Assembly: GCA_029240475.1 (NCBI GenBank)
Contig: JAREAF010000045.1
Location: forward strand, 1-11,189
Length of the DNA stretch: 11,189 nucleotides
Direction: 5' to 3'
From: Rhodospirillales bacterium
GTDB taxonomy: Bacteria > Pseudomonadota > Alphaproteobacteria > JAREAF01
Part shown: piece by piece, positions 1 through 5,682 of the stretch
Position numbering within the stretch: position 1 is the stretch's first letter
Layout of the letters: each line of letters opens with the position of its first letter
The notes under the pieces: model-generated
Told to the model about the DNA's origin: nothing
The model's database searches: none
What the model saw: only the letters and a program-made list of their open reading frames with translations
Made by a program: the position numbers and the translations under genes

Positions 1-60
1 GTGATGGCAATTCCCAGTCCCTTTATTGAACGGTGTTGGACGTATGCCGACGAAAATTGA
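1..60 (+). CDS. Possible C-terminal end of an unidentified CDS cut by the window edge
   Basis: The first reading frame is open from base 1 to a TGA at 58-60 and encodes about 19 residues (VMAIPSPFIERCWTYADEN). Nothing in it is recognisable. The only support is that a second small ORF with a plausible ribosome binding site starts 15 bases downstream, which would suit two adjacent genes of one transcript. A chance open frame of this length is quite possible, so this is a weak call. Confidence 0.2.
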   Translation: MMAIPSPFIERCWTYADEN

Positions 61-75
61 AGGATAGGGGATGCA

Positions 76-222
76 GTGAAAATGGTCGCGGTGGAGCTAC
101 TTCGTAAAGCGTGCTTCACGGGCTGTGTTGTGGCGGGAGTGTTCTTGGTTATAGATGCTTATGATTGGTTGATGACGAGTATCGGAATGCAGCCGAGACG
201 GCATTCGGAGTTCGTTTCCTGA
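76..222 (+). CDS. Hypothetical small single-span membrane protein, 48 aa
   Basis: This is a short frame starting GTG at 76 (ATG at 82 is the alternative) and ending TGA at 220-222. AGGGG at 66-70 lies five bases before the GTG and would serve as a Shine-Dalgarno sequence. Residues about 12-27 (CFTGCVVAGVFLVIDA) are hydrophobic enough for one membrane segment, followed by a polar tail with three arginines and a histidine. I do not recognise a family. Base composition is more AT-rich than the amide operon, suggesting a different origin. It could also be a fragment of a decayed gene. Confidence 0.28.
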   Translation: MKMVAVELLRKACFTGCVVAGVFLVIDAYDWLMTSIGMQPRRHSEFVS

Positions 223-542
223 TTACCGCCGCTTTCTTATGTCAAAGTAGCTGGTGGTCCAAGAAAGCACCAACGTCAGGAAGGTCGCTTATATAGCAGT
301 CAACCGAAAGGCTGCATCATTGCTCACTTGGAACCTCTGTCCAGTTTTGTGGCTTTTTTGAGCTTCGAAAAGGCACGTTATCGCAGATGCTAATAGGCGG
401 GAAACGGCACAAACCCTGAAAAGAATACAACCGTGCCACGGCGTAATGGCATCCCGCCGTCACGCTGCGCTGATCAGACGGCTGGGTCGCCAGACAGCAT
501 AGATGGAGAGGAATCAACTTTGATGCAGGCTCAGCGTCCCCT
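223..542. other. Non-coding or degraded stretch, nothing recognised
   Basis: About 320 bases lie between the small ORF and the first recognisable remnant. Composition is AT-richer than the rest, with short A and T runs (for example a T6 run near 354-359). A minus-strand frame at 317-517 is open for 66 codons, but its translation resembles no family I know and it has no convincing context. I see no tRNA, repeat or transposon end here. Confidence 0.4.
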
Positions 543-737
543 TTGACGGATCAGCAGCTGGCCGAGCTGCAAGGGTGGGCTGCAAGCCATACGGAGATCG
601 TCGCAGTCTGAGTCATCGGGAGCCGAGCCGAAGGCCGCGCGCAAGGGGGCTCAGACCTGGATTTGACGCTTGAGCTGGACCCTGGAGATCAATACAGCGA
701 CGAGGACAACGTCCTTATATCGAACAGAGCCGCGTGG
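543..737 (+). pseudogene. MNT-like nucleotidyltransferase remnant with internal stop
   Basis: Read from TTG 543, the frame gives LTDQQLAELQGWAASH..., then VIGSRAEGRAQGGSDLDLTL. This carries the GSR...DxD signature of minimal (MNT/KNT-type) nucleotidyltransferases, found in toxin-antitoxin pairs and as stand-alone domains. A TGA at 609-611 interrupts the frame just before VIGSRAEG. Family members commonly have tryptophan here, so one TGG to TGA change would explain it. After about residue 65 (NRAAW) the nucleotidyltransferase similarity ends and the frame runs directly into serine-recombinase sequence. The gene is therefore both nonsense-mutated and 3'-truncated. No clear ribosome binding site precedes it. 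The catalytic DLD motif is still present. Confidence 0.65.
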
Positions 738-913
738 GCGCTGCACAAGGCCTTGGCCAATCCCGCCACGCGCGACGAGGCGCTGGAGATCACGCGCGGG
801 GCTCGTTGAGCGGGTGCGGGTCAAGCCCGGGGAGAAGCGCGGCAGCTTCGAGGTGGAGCTCGGGGGGAGATCGCGGCGATGATCGAGCTGGCGCAGGGAC
901 CCGAGCGCAGCAA

Positions 914-935
914 AGCCGCCCCAGGTGGGGCGGCT
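914..935. repeat. Perfect 9-bp inverted repeat inside the recombinase remnant
   Basis: AGCCGCCCC (914-922) and GGGGCGGCT (927-935) are exact reverse complements around the loop AGGT. No T run follows on the plus strand. On the minus strand the stem is followed by TTTGCT, a poor terminator tail. It lies in the coding remnant (residues KAAPGGAA), so it may only reflect GC-rich coding sequence. Confidence 0.35.
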
Positions 936-966
936 GTTCGCAATGCGTTTCGGCGTTCGGTGAAGC

Positions 967-984
967 TGGTTGCGGGGGCAGGAT
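967..984 (-). repeat. tRNA-fMet 3'-end fragment, copy 1 (attachment-site scar)
   Basis: On the minus strand this reads ATCCTGCCCCCGCAACCA. It matches the end of a bacterial initiator tRNA: the 3' side of the T stem, the acceptor strand CCCCGCA, the discriminator A and encoded CCA. The rest of the tRNA (D arm, anticodon arm, 5' acceptor strand) is absent, because sequence to the right of 986 diverges. An identical 18-base copy lies 147 bases downstream. It sits at the end of the recombinase remnant, as expected for an integrative-element attachment core. Confidence 0.6.
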
Positions 985-1017
985 TTACCGCCTTCGCTGC
1001 GCTCGGCGTTGACGCTC

Positions 1018-1034
1018 GCGGGGCGCAGCCCCGC
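1018..1034. repeat. Short GC hairpin, 7-bp stem
   Basis: GCGGGGC (1018-1024), loop GCA, GCCCCGC (1028-1034). It lies between the two tRNA-end copies. No T tract follows on either strand. A second inverted repeat, GGCAGGT (1046-1052) with ACCTGCC (1068-1074), lies just downstream. No function is assigned. Confidence 0.35.
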
Positions 1035-1074
1035 TCGGTCCGAACGGCAGGTCCATTCACCGGCCCCACCTGCC

Positions 1075-1114
1075 AATGATCAAGGGCACCCGCTGCCGGG
1101 TGCCCTTCATCATT
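1075..1114. terminator. Strong hairpin abutting the second tRNA-end copy; probable transcription terminator
   Basis: AAGGGCACCCG (1082-1092), loop CTGC, CGGGTGCCCTT (1097-1107) is a perfect 11-bp stem. After one C-C mismatch it extends by AATGAT (1075-1080) with ATCATT (1109-1114). It touches the 3' end of the tRNA fragment at 1114-1131. On the minus strand it would therefore lie directly downstream of the original tRNA-fMet, the usual place for its terminator. The near-symmetrical arms could act in either direction. There is no long U tract, so termination efficiency is uncertain. Confidence 0.5.
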
Positions 1115-1131
1115 GGTTGCGGGGGCAGGAT
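1114..1131 (-). repeat. tRNA-fMet 3'-end fragment, copy 2
   Basis: This is an identical 18-base copy (TGGTTGCGGGGGCAGGAT on the plus strand) of the fragment at 967-984, in the same orientation. The terminator-like hairpin beside it suggests it marks the original chromosomal end of a tRNA-fMet gene. The sequence to the right (ACCACCTATGCC...) does not continue into a tRNA, so the tRNA body has been lost or lies elsewhere. Confidence 0.6.
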
Positions 1132-1377
1132 ACCACCTATGCCGAACAGCCGTTCGGTCGAGCTGAGTGCCCGCTGCCTCTATCTGGCTGCGCGAACCAG
1201 GACCCGGTTGATGCCGGTACCTTTATGACCTAGCATGCCCCCAAGGTCGGCGATGTAGACTCATTAATGGATCAAATACGCAATATTGTTTCCGGGAGGC
1301 CAGGCCGCCGCCCAGCCATCGACGGGTGACCATCGCCAGTTCCGCGACCCAAGAGGCGCGTCGGGAGGGTCTGCAGC
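1132..1377. other. Intergenic region upstream of amiC; promoter not resolved
   Basis: About 245 bases lie between the tRNA-end scar and amiC. No gene is recognisable. The only AT-rich segment is about 1261-1290, containing AATATT at 1282-1287. TAGACT at 1256-1261 is about 20 bases upstream, a poor sigma-70 fit. The amiC transcript must start somewhere here or further upstream. GGGAGGG at 1363-1369 is the amiC ribosome binding site. Confidence 0.35.
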
Positions 1378-2499
1378 ATGACACGCGAGCGCGAGGGACA
1401 CGAGCCTTGGCGAGTGGGAGTTCTGTTCTCGCGCACGGGCGTCACGGCGGTCATCGAAGAGACGCAGCTTCGCGGCACCCTGCTCGCCATCGAGGAAATC
1501 AACGCGGGCGGCGGTATCAACGGCCGCGAGCTGGTGCCGATCATCTACGATCCCGCCTCGGACGAGCGGAACTTCGCGCGTCTGGCCGATCACCTGCTCA
1601 CCGATGACGGCGTGACGATGATCTTCGGATGCTACACCTCCAGCAGCCGCAAGGCGGTGCTGCCGATCGTCGAGCGGCGCAACGGGCTGCTGTGGTATCC
1701 GACGCTATACGAGGGATTTGAATACTCGCCGAACATCATTTATACGGGCGCGGCGCCCAACCAGAACAGCGTCGAGCTCGCGGACTTCCTGGTCGGGCGT
1801 TACGGCCCGCGCTTCTACCTGATCGGCTCGGACTACATCTATCCGCGCGAATCCAACCGGATCATGCGCGAATTGCTGCGCCAACGACGCGGGACCGTGG
1901 TTGGCGAGCACTATCTCGACCTGCATGCGCGACCGTCCGAGTTCCGGCTGCTCATGCGCGAGGTGCGCAGAAGCGCGCCGGACGTGATCTTCTCGACGGT
2001 TGTCGGACAGGCGACCGTCTATCTCTACCAAGCCTATGCAGAGGCCGGCTTCGACACTCGGGTGATGCCCATCGCCAGCCTCACAACCAGCGAGGCCGAA
2101 AACGCCCTCATGGGCGCGGATGTGGCGAGCGGCCATATCACCGCGGCGCCGTATTTCGAGGGTCTCGGCAATCCCAACGACACATCTTTCACCGCCCGCT
2201 ACCACCGGCGCTTCGGACAGGACCAGCATACGAATTTCTGCGTCGAGGCCGCCTACTTCCAGATCCATGTCTTCGCGGCCGCCCTGGCCGAGGTCAACAG
2301 CATGGACCCAGACGTGCTGCGGCCCGTAGTGCTGACCACGGATTTCGAGGCGCCGCAGGGTCATATCGCGATCGACCGCGAGAGCGGCCACACGAATCTT
2401 TGGACCCGGATCGGGCGTGCGCGCGCCGACGGGCGTTTCGAGGTGGTTCGCGAGTCCGGTCGACCGGTGCGGCCGGACCCCTATCTCGTGGCTCACTGA
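1378..2499 (+). CDS. amiC: AmiC-type cytoplasmic amide sensor (negative regulator of AmiR)
   Basis: This 373-residue protein has the periplasmic-binding-protein fold of the AmiC/FmdD/UrtA family, but it starts at WRVGVLFSRTGV without a signal peptide, so it should be cytoplasmic. In Pseudomonas aeruginosa, AmiC binds the antiterminator AmiR and releases it when short amides such as acetamide bind. The diagnostic block GCYTSSSRKAVLPIVERR is at 84-101, WYPTLYEGFEYSPN at 106-119 and GSDYIYPRESN at 150-160. Tyr86, Ser88, Tyr107, Thr109, Tyr153 and Tyr155 line up with the amide-pocket residues I recall for AmiC (Tyr83, Ser85, Tyr104, Thr106, Tyr150, Tyr152). The C-terminus IRPDPY-like motif appears as VRPDPYLVAH. 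Start ATG 1378 has GGAGG nine bases upstream. amiR follows after 18 bases. The ligand here may be formamide, acetamide or urea. Confidence 0.9.
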   Translation: MTREREGHEPWRVGVLFSRTGVTAVIEETQLRGTLLAIEEINAGGGINGRELVPIIYDPASDERNFARLADHLLTDDGVTMIFGCYTSSSRKAVLPIVERRNGLLWYPTLYEGFEYSPNIIYTGAAPNQNSVELADFLVGRYGPRFYLIGSDYIYPRESNRIMRELLRQRRGTVVGEHYLDLHARPSEFRLLMREVRRSAPDVIFSTVVGQATVYLYQAYAEAGFDTRVMPIASLTTSEAENALMGADVASGHITAAPYFEGLGNPNDTSFTARYHRRFGQDQHTNFCVEAAYFQIHVFAAALAEVNSMDPDVLRPVVLTTDFEAPQGHIAIDRESGHTNLWTRIGRARADGRFEVVRESGRPVRPDPYLVAH

Positions 2500-2517
2500 G
2501 CCGGAGCACCGACGGCG

Positions 2518-3114
2518 ATGGCGATGCAGACGCCGCTCATCGACCTTCGCGAAATGCGCATCTGGGTCGTTCTCCCCCGCGACCGGGACGGAGAGGCGCT
2601 GATCCACCATCTGCAGCGCCTCGGGGCGCAGCCTCGTCACGTCTGGCCGCCACCGGAGCGCCTGGATACGGAAGCGGAGTTGCTGCTCTGCCTCGTCGGT
2701 CGCGAGACGCGCGCCCTCGCCGCGGCCTTGATCGACGCGGCCGACCTCACGGTAATTGGCGTGACCGATCCGGCCAACCCGCACACCCTGCAGCTACTCT
2801 CAAGCTTGAACCCGCACGGCATACTGGTCCGACCGATTGATCCAGGCGCGGTGCTCAGCTGCATCGCGGTCGCCCGCAGCAATGTCAGCTTCCAGCGCCG
2901 CCTCAGGACCAAGATCGCGAAGCTGGAAGAACGCCTCCGAACCGTAAGGAAGGTCGATCAGGCGAAGGCCATCCTGATGGCCACGCGCCATATCGACGAG
3001 CCGCAAGCCTTCGCCTTCCTGCGCGAGCTGGCGATGCGTCGGCGTGTACCGATCGGCGTGGTGGCGTCGCTGGTGGTTGAGTCTAATGAGGTCTTGTCAG
3101 AGAACCAGGATTAG
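2518..3114 (+). CDS. amiR: AmiR-type ANTAR transcription antiterminator
   Basis: This 198-residue protein is close to the length I recall for P. aeruginosa AmiR. Residues about 10-120 form a receiver-like domain. The region where a phosphoacceptor Asp would sit reads LLLCLVGRET and lacks an obvious Asp, as in AmiR's non-phosphorylated pseudo-receiver. Residues about 123-145 are a predicted coiled coil. About 136-190 is the RNA-binding ANTAR domain, with VDQAKAILMATRHIDEPQAF and LRELAMRRRVPIGVVASLV. ANTAR proteins bind paired leader hairpins and stop a terminator from forming; such a leader lies immediately downstream (3137-3253). AmiC, 18 bases upstream, should hold it inactive without inducer. 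Start ATG 2518 has GGAG at 2503-2506; ATG 2524 is an alternative. It is likely co-transcribed with amiC. Confidence 0.9.
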   Translation: MAMQTPLIDLREMRIWVVLPRDRDGEALIHHLQRLGAQPRHVWPPPERLDTEAELLLCLVGRETRALAAALIDAADLTVIGVTDPANPHTLQLLSSLNPHGILVRPIDPGAVLSCIAVARSNVSFQRRLRTKIAKLEERLRTVRKVDQAKAILMATRHIDEPQAFAFLRELAMRRRVPIGVVASLVVESNEVLSENQD

Positions 3115-3136
3115 TGAAATCTAGTCGGAACGGAAT

Positions 3137-3158
3137 GCCCGACGGATAACGGTCGGGC
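3137..3158 (+). promoter_or_regulatory. Leader hairpin 1 (candidate first ANTAR hairpin)
   Basis: GCCCGAC (3137-3143) pairs perfectly with GTCGGGC (3152-3158) around the 8-base loop GGATAACG. It is the first strong stem after the amiR stop and so a candidate for the first of the two hairpins that dimeric ANTAR proteins contact. The loop is not the usual six bases with A at position 1 and G at position 4, so the assignment is tentative. A smaller stem, TGCCA (3160-3164) with TGGCA (3168-3172), follows. Confidence 0.45.
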
Positions 3159-3193
3159 GTGCCAAGGTGGCAGCGGCGCCGCCCCGACATATC

Positions 3194-3207
3194 GGGCATG
3201 GAAGCCC
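3194..3207 (+). promoter_or_regulatory. ANTAR-type hexaloop hairpin 2, overlapping the terminator stem
   Basis: GGGC (3194-3197), six-base loop ATGGAA (3198-3203), GCCC (3204-3207). The loop has A at position 1 and G at position 4, the hallmark of ANTAR-recognised hairpins. Its 3' arm shares bases 3205-3207 with the 5' arm of the terminator at 3205-3240, so the two structures are mutually exclusive. That is the geometry of known AmiR/NasR-type antitermination leaders. A competing stem, CCCG (3183-3186) with CGGG (3193-3196), would also exclude this hairpin. Confidence 0.65.
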
Positions 3208-3253
3208 CACGCAGTCTCGTTTCGACGACGACGCGTGGGGTTTTGTGCTTTTT
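3205..3253 (+). terminator. Intrinsic terminator in the fmdD leader, target of AmiR antitermination
   Basis: CCCCACGC (3205-3212) pairs with GCGTGGGG (3233-3240), with a 20-base loop that can fold further (TCG-TTT-CGA). It is followed at once by TTTTGTGCTTTTT (3241-3253). This is a good Rho-independent terminator, placed 35 bases before the fmdD start and therefore inside the operon. In the uninduced state it should stop transcription coming from amiC-amiR, keeping regulator expression but blocking the structural genes. Confidence 0.8.
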
Positions 3254-3287
3254 GCGGTCCGGATCGCAGGCAGGGAGGAGCACATAA

Positions 3288-4601
3288 ATGGCGATCATCA
3301 GACGAAAATTCCTGAAGAGGTCGGCAGCCACGCTGGGTGCGCTGGCGATCGGCGGCGCGGCGCCCTATGTGTTCTCGCGCAATATCGCCAAGGCGCAGGA
3401 AAGCGACACAATCAAGGTCGGCATCCTGCATTCGCTGTCGGGCACCATCGCCATCATCGAGACCTCGCTGCACAATGCGGAGCTCCTGGCGATCGAGGAG
3501 ATCAACGCCAAGGGCGGGGTGCTCGGCAAGAAGATCCAGCCCGTCGTCGAGGATCCGCAATCCCTGGTGCAGGTCTTCGCAGAGAAGGCCAAGAAGCTCC
3601 TGCTCGAGGACAGGGTGGCGGCCGTGCTCGGCTGCTACACCTCCGCCAGCCGTCAATCGGTGCTCCCGGTGTTCGAGGAGTATAACGGCCTGCTTCTGTA
3701 CCCCACGCTGTACGAGGCGCAGGAGTGCAGCAAGAACTGCTTCTACACCGGGGCCGTCCCGAACCAGCAGCTCGACGACTTCGTGCCGTGGATCATCGAG
3801 ACCCTCGGCCGCAAGAAATTCTACATGATCGGCTCCAACTACATCTATCCGAAGGAGACCAACCGCGAGGTCAAGGCTCTGCTCAAGAAGTTCGGCGGCG
3901 AGGACGTTGGCGAGGAATACGCCCCGCTCGGTCATACCGAGTTCTCTACCGTGATCAACAACATCGCCGGCAGCGGCGCCGAGGTCGTGTTCTCCGATCT
4001 GGTCGGCGATTCGATCGTCGCTTTCTATAAGCAGTTCAAGCAGTTCGGCTTCACCGCTGAGGACCTGCCCATCTGCACCCCGATCACGACCGAGCAGGAG
4101 ACGGCCGCCATGGGCCCCGAGAACGCGGTGGGCCACTACACCTCTTTCAATTACTTCCAGACCGTCGACACGCCGGAAAATCAGTCCTTTGTGGAGCGCT
4201 ACAAGGCGAAATACGGCAAGAACCAGGTCACCAACGCGGTCATGGAAGCGGCCTATTTCCAGACTTACCTGCTGGCGCAGGCGATCGAGAAAGTGGGTTC
4301 GACAGATACGGACGCGCTGATTTTCGAGGGCTTGCCGGGCCAGGAATTCAAAGCGCCGCAAGGCCCCGTCAAAATCGACGAGAAGAATCACCACACGCAT
4401 CTGTGGGCGCGCATCGGCAAGGCGCGCGAAGACGGCCAGTTCGACATCGTCTGGACGTCCAAAGACCGTATCCGCCCCGATCCGTGGGTCGATTACCTCT
4501 ATCCGAACAAAGACTGCGACTTCACGGACCCGAAGGTCATGGAGCGCGTCAAGAAGCCGTGGCGCGAGGAAAAGAACCGGTCCGGAACGATCGACTTGTA
4601 G
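3288..4601 (+). CDS. fmdD: Amide/urea ABC transporter periplasmic binding protein (FmdD/UrtA family), Tat-exported
   Basis: This 437-residue protein binds short-chain amides or urea in the periplasm and delivers them to the permeases encoded downstream. The N-terminus carries a twin-arginine signal: IRRKFLK at 4-10, a hydrophobic stretch to about 30, and probable cleavage after AKA at residue 36. The mature part matches AmiC along its length: GCYTSASRQSVLPVFEEYNG at 115-134, YPTLYE at 138-143, GSNYIYPKETN at 182-192. The pocket residues Tyr117, Ser119, Tyr138, Thr140, Tyr185 and Tyr187 are shared with the AmiC encoded upstream. GGGAGGAG at 3273-3280, seven bases before the ATG, is a strong ribosome binding site. 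The C-terminal tail (about 405-437, charged) extends past the usual RPDP end. The formamidase downstream favours formamide/acetamide; urea is also possible given the urease genes nearby. Confidence 0.88.
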   Translation: MAIIRRKFLKRSAATLGALAIGGAAPYVFSRNIAKAQESDTIKVGILHSLSGTIAIIETSLHNAELLAIEEINAKGGVLGKKIQPVVEDPQSLVQVFAEKAKKLLLEDRVAAVLGCYTSASRQSVLPVFEEYNGLLLYPTLYEAQECSKNCFYTGAVPNQQLDDFVPWIIETLGRKKFYMIGSNYIYPKETNREVKALLKKFGGEDVGEEYAPLGHTEFSTVINNIAGSGAEVVFSDLVGDSIVAFYKQFKQFGFTAEDLPICTPITTEQETAAMGPENAVGHYTSFNYFQTVDTPENQSFVERYKAKYGKNQVTNAVMEAAYFQTYLLAQAIEKVGSTDTDALIFEGLPGQEFKAPQGPVKIDEKNHHTHLWARIGKAREDGQFDIVWTSKDRIRPDPWVDYLYPNKDCDFTDPKVMERVKKPWREEKNRSGTIDL

Positions 4602-4666
4602 AAGCCGGGTCCGGCGCGATGACGGCGAGCTTGCCCTCGCCGTCATCGGCGGCCCACACCGGCTTC
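4601..4666 (+). promoter_or_regulatory. Nested intercistronic hairpin between binding protein and permease genes
   Basis: GATGACGGCGAG (4618-4629) pairs exactly with CTCGCCGTCATC (4636-4647), 12 bp plus one outer C-G pair, around the loop CTTGCC. An outer 8-bp stem, GAAGCCGG (4601-4608) with CCGGCTTC (4659-4666), encloses it. No T tract follows. Such structures after binding-protein genes often protect the upstream mRNA from 3' exonucleases or partly terminate transcription, giving more binding protein than membrane components. This role is inferred. Confidence 0.6.
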
Positions 4667-4700
4667 ACGGCGCCAGCAACTCCAACTGGAACGCGGCGGA

Positions 4701-5681
4701 ATGTTATCTGAACGCGCTACAACGCTGCAGACCACCAACCTATGGCTGATCGCTCTGGGTGCGGCCGTCGCACTCCTCGTGGTTTTAGTGGCGACCGGAA
4801 CGATCACCATCTCGCAGCGATATATTTCGCAGATGATGATCGGCGTCAGCGTCGCCGCCATCCTGGTCATCGCCGCGGTGGGGCTGGCAATCATCTTCGG
4901 CGTGGCCGGGGTGATCAACATGGCCCATGGCCAGTTCATCATGGTCGGGGCCTACACCGCCGCCGTGGTCGGACAGCTCGGCGGCAATACGTTCGTCGCG
5001 ATCCCGGTGGCGTTCGCGGTAGTCGCCCTGCTCGGCCTCATCGTCGAGCGCGGGATCATTCAGTGGATCTATGACCGACCGCTGGAGACGCTTTTGGCCA
5101 CCTGGGGCGTGGGCATCATCCTCGAGGTGTTGGTGAAGGTGATCTTTGGTCCCGAGCTTTACTATGTGGGCGCTCCGAGAATGCTGGACGGCGGCATCAG
5201 GTTGATCGGGCGGCTGCCCTACCCCTACTACCGCCTGTTCCTAATCGGCATGGCCATACTCATGCTGGCGGTGACTTTCTATCTCGTATTCAAGACCAAT
5301 TTCGGCCTGAAGGTGCGTGCGGTCCGCCGCAACCGCGCGATGGCTGGGTCACTGGGAATCAACACCGCGCGTATCGACATGCTGATCTTCATGTTCGGCT
5401 CCGGGCTCGCCGGCGTCGCCGGCGCGGTGCTCGCGCCGATCAAGTCGGTCTCCACCACCATGGGCTTCAGCTATGCGGTGGATTCCTACATGGTGATCGT
5501 GCTCGGCGGGGTCGGCAACCTGCTGGGCGTGCCTACGGGCGCATTCATCATCGGCGAAGCGGAGACGCTGATCGCGACCGGAACCAACTCGGTGATCGGC
5601 AAGCTCCTGGTCTTCGTCTTCATCGTCGTCGCCATTCGCATAGTGCCCCGGGGGATTTTCGGTTATCAGGAGCGGCGCTGA
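4701..5681 (+). CDS. urtB: ABC transporter permease, UrtB/LivH type
   Basis: This 326-residue integral membrane protein is one of the two permease subunits of the amide/urea importer. Hydrophobic segments run throughout, from residues 14-34 to the C-terminus. Family blocks are visible: GLAIIFGVAGVINMAHGQF near 62-80, ERGIIQWIYDRPLETLLATW near 116-135, the cytoplasmic ATPase-coupling loop FGLKVRAVRRNRAMAGSLGI near 201-220, and a VLGGVGNLLGVPTGAFIIGE block near 267-286. It is classed as branched-chain amino acid/urea-type permease; the position after the binding protein and before a UrtC-like gene gives UrtB. Start ATG 4701 is preceded closely by GGCGGA, a modest ribosome binding site. The next gene starts one base after the stop. 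Confidence 0.85.
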   Translation: MLSERATTLQTTNLWLIALGAAVALLVVLVATGTITISQRYISQMMIGVSVAAILVIAAVGLAIIFGVAGVINMAHGQFIMVGAYTAAVVGQLGGNTFVAIPVAFAVVALLGLIVERGIIQWIYDRPLETLLATWGVGIILEVLVKVIFGPELYYVGAPRMLDGGIRLIGRLPYPYYRLFLIGMAILMLAVTFYLVFKTNFGLKVRAVRRNRAMAGSLGINTARIDMLIFMFGSGLAGVAGAVLAPIKSVSTTMGFSYAVDSYMVIVLGGVGNLLGVPTGAFIIGEAETLIATGTNSVIGKLLVFVFIVVAIRIVPRGIFGYQERR

Positions 5682-5682
5682 G

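Larger units (their letters stand above)
738..1079 (+). pseudogene. Serine recombinase C-terminal remnant, two frameshifts, reads into tRNA-fMet 3' end
   Basis: Stitching frames gives LHKALANPATRDEALEITRG (738-800), then LVERVRVKPGEKRGSFEVEL, then GEIAAMIELAQGPE and SVKLVAGAGF (ending near 986). This is the typical C-terminal end of large serine recombinases of mobile elements. One extra G near 798-801 and one missing G in the G6 run near 862-867 break the frame. The catalytic and DNA-binding domains are absent, so it cannot function. SVKLVAGAGF is the translation of the antisense tRNA-fMet 3' end, where I recall many alphaproteobacterial elements integrating so that the recombinase gene ends in the attachment site. 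After base 986 the frame stays open to TGA 1077-1079 but is unrelated to the family. The 5' junction at about 738 joins it to a nucleotidyltransferase remnant. Confidence 0.65.

Noticed and set aside
317..517. 66-codon minus-strand frame in the left flank
   Set aside because: It has no recognisable domain, no good ribosome binding site, and lies in a degraded region.
1256..1287. Sigma-70 promoter for amiC (TAGACT ... AATATT)
   Set aside because: Both hexamers are weak matches and the spacing of about 20 is too long to call a promoter.
3160..3172. TGCCA-AGG-TGGCA stem as the first ANTAR hairpin
   Set aside because: A six-base loop AAGGTG would have A1 and G4, but only one C-G pair could close it before a C-C clash. 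The stable form has a three-base loop.
3183..3196. CCCG-ACATAT-CGGG as an ANTAR hexaloop hairpin
   Set aside because: It has six loop bases and A1, but position 4 is T rather than G, and it cannot coexist with the better ATGGAA hairpin. It may be a competing fold.
3111..4646. Long open frame (511 codons) on the minus strand opposite fmdD
   Set aside because: It is a mirror of the high-GC coding pattern of fmdD. Its translation is a leucine-, arginine- and aspartate-rich string with no family resemblance, and it runs through the leader terminator and the 4601-4666 hairpin.
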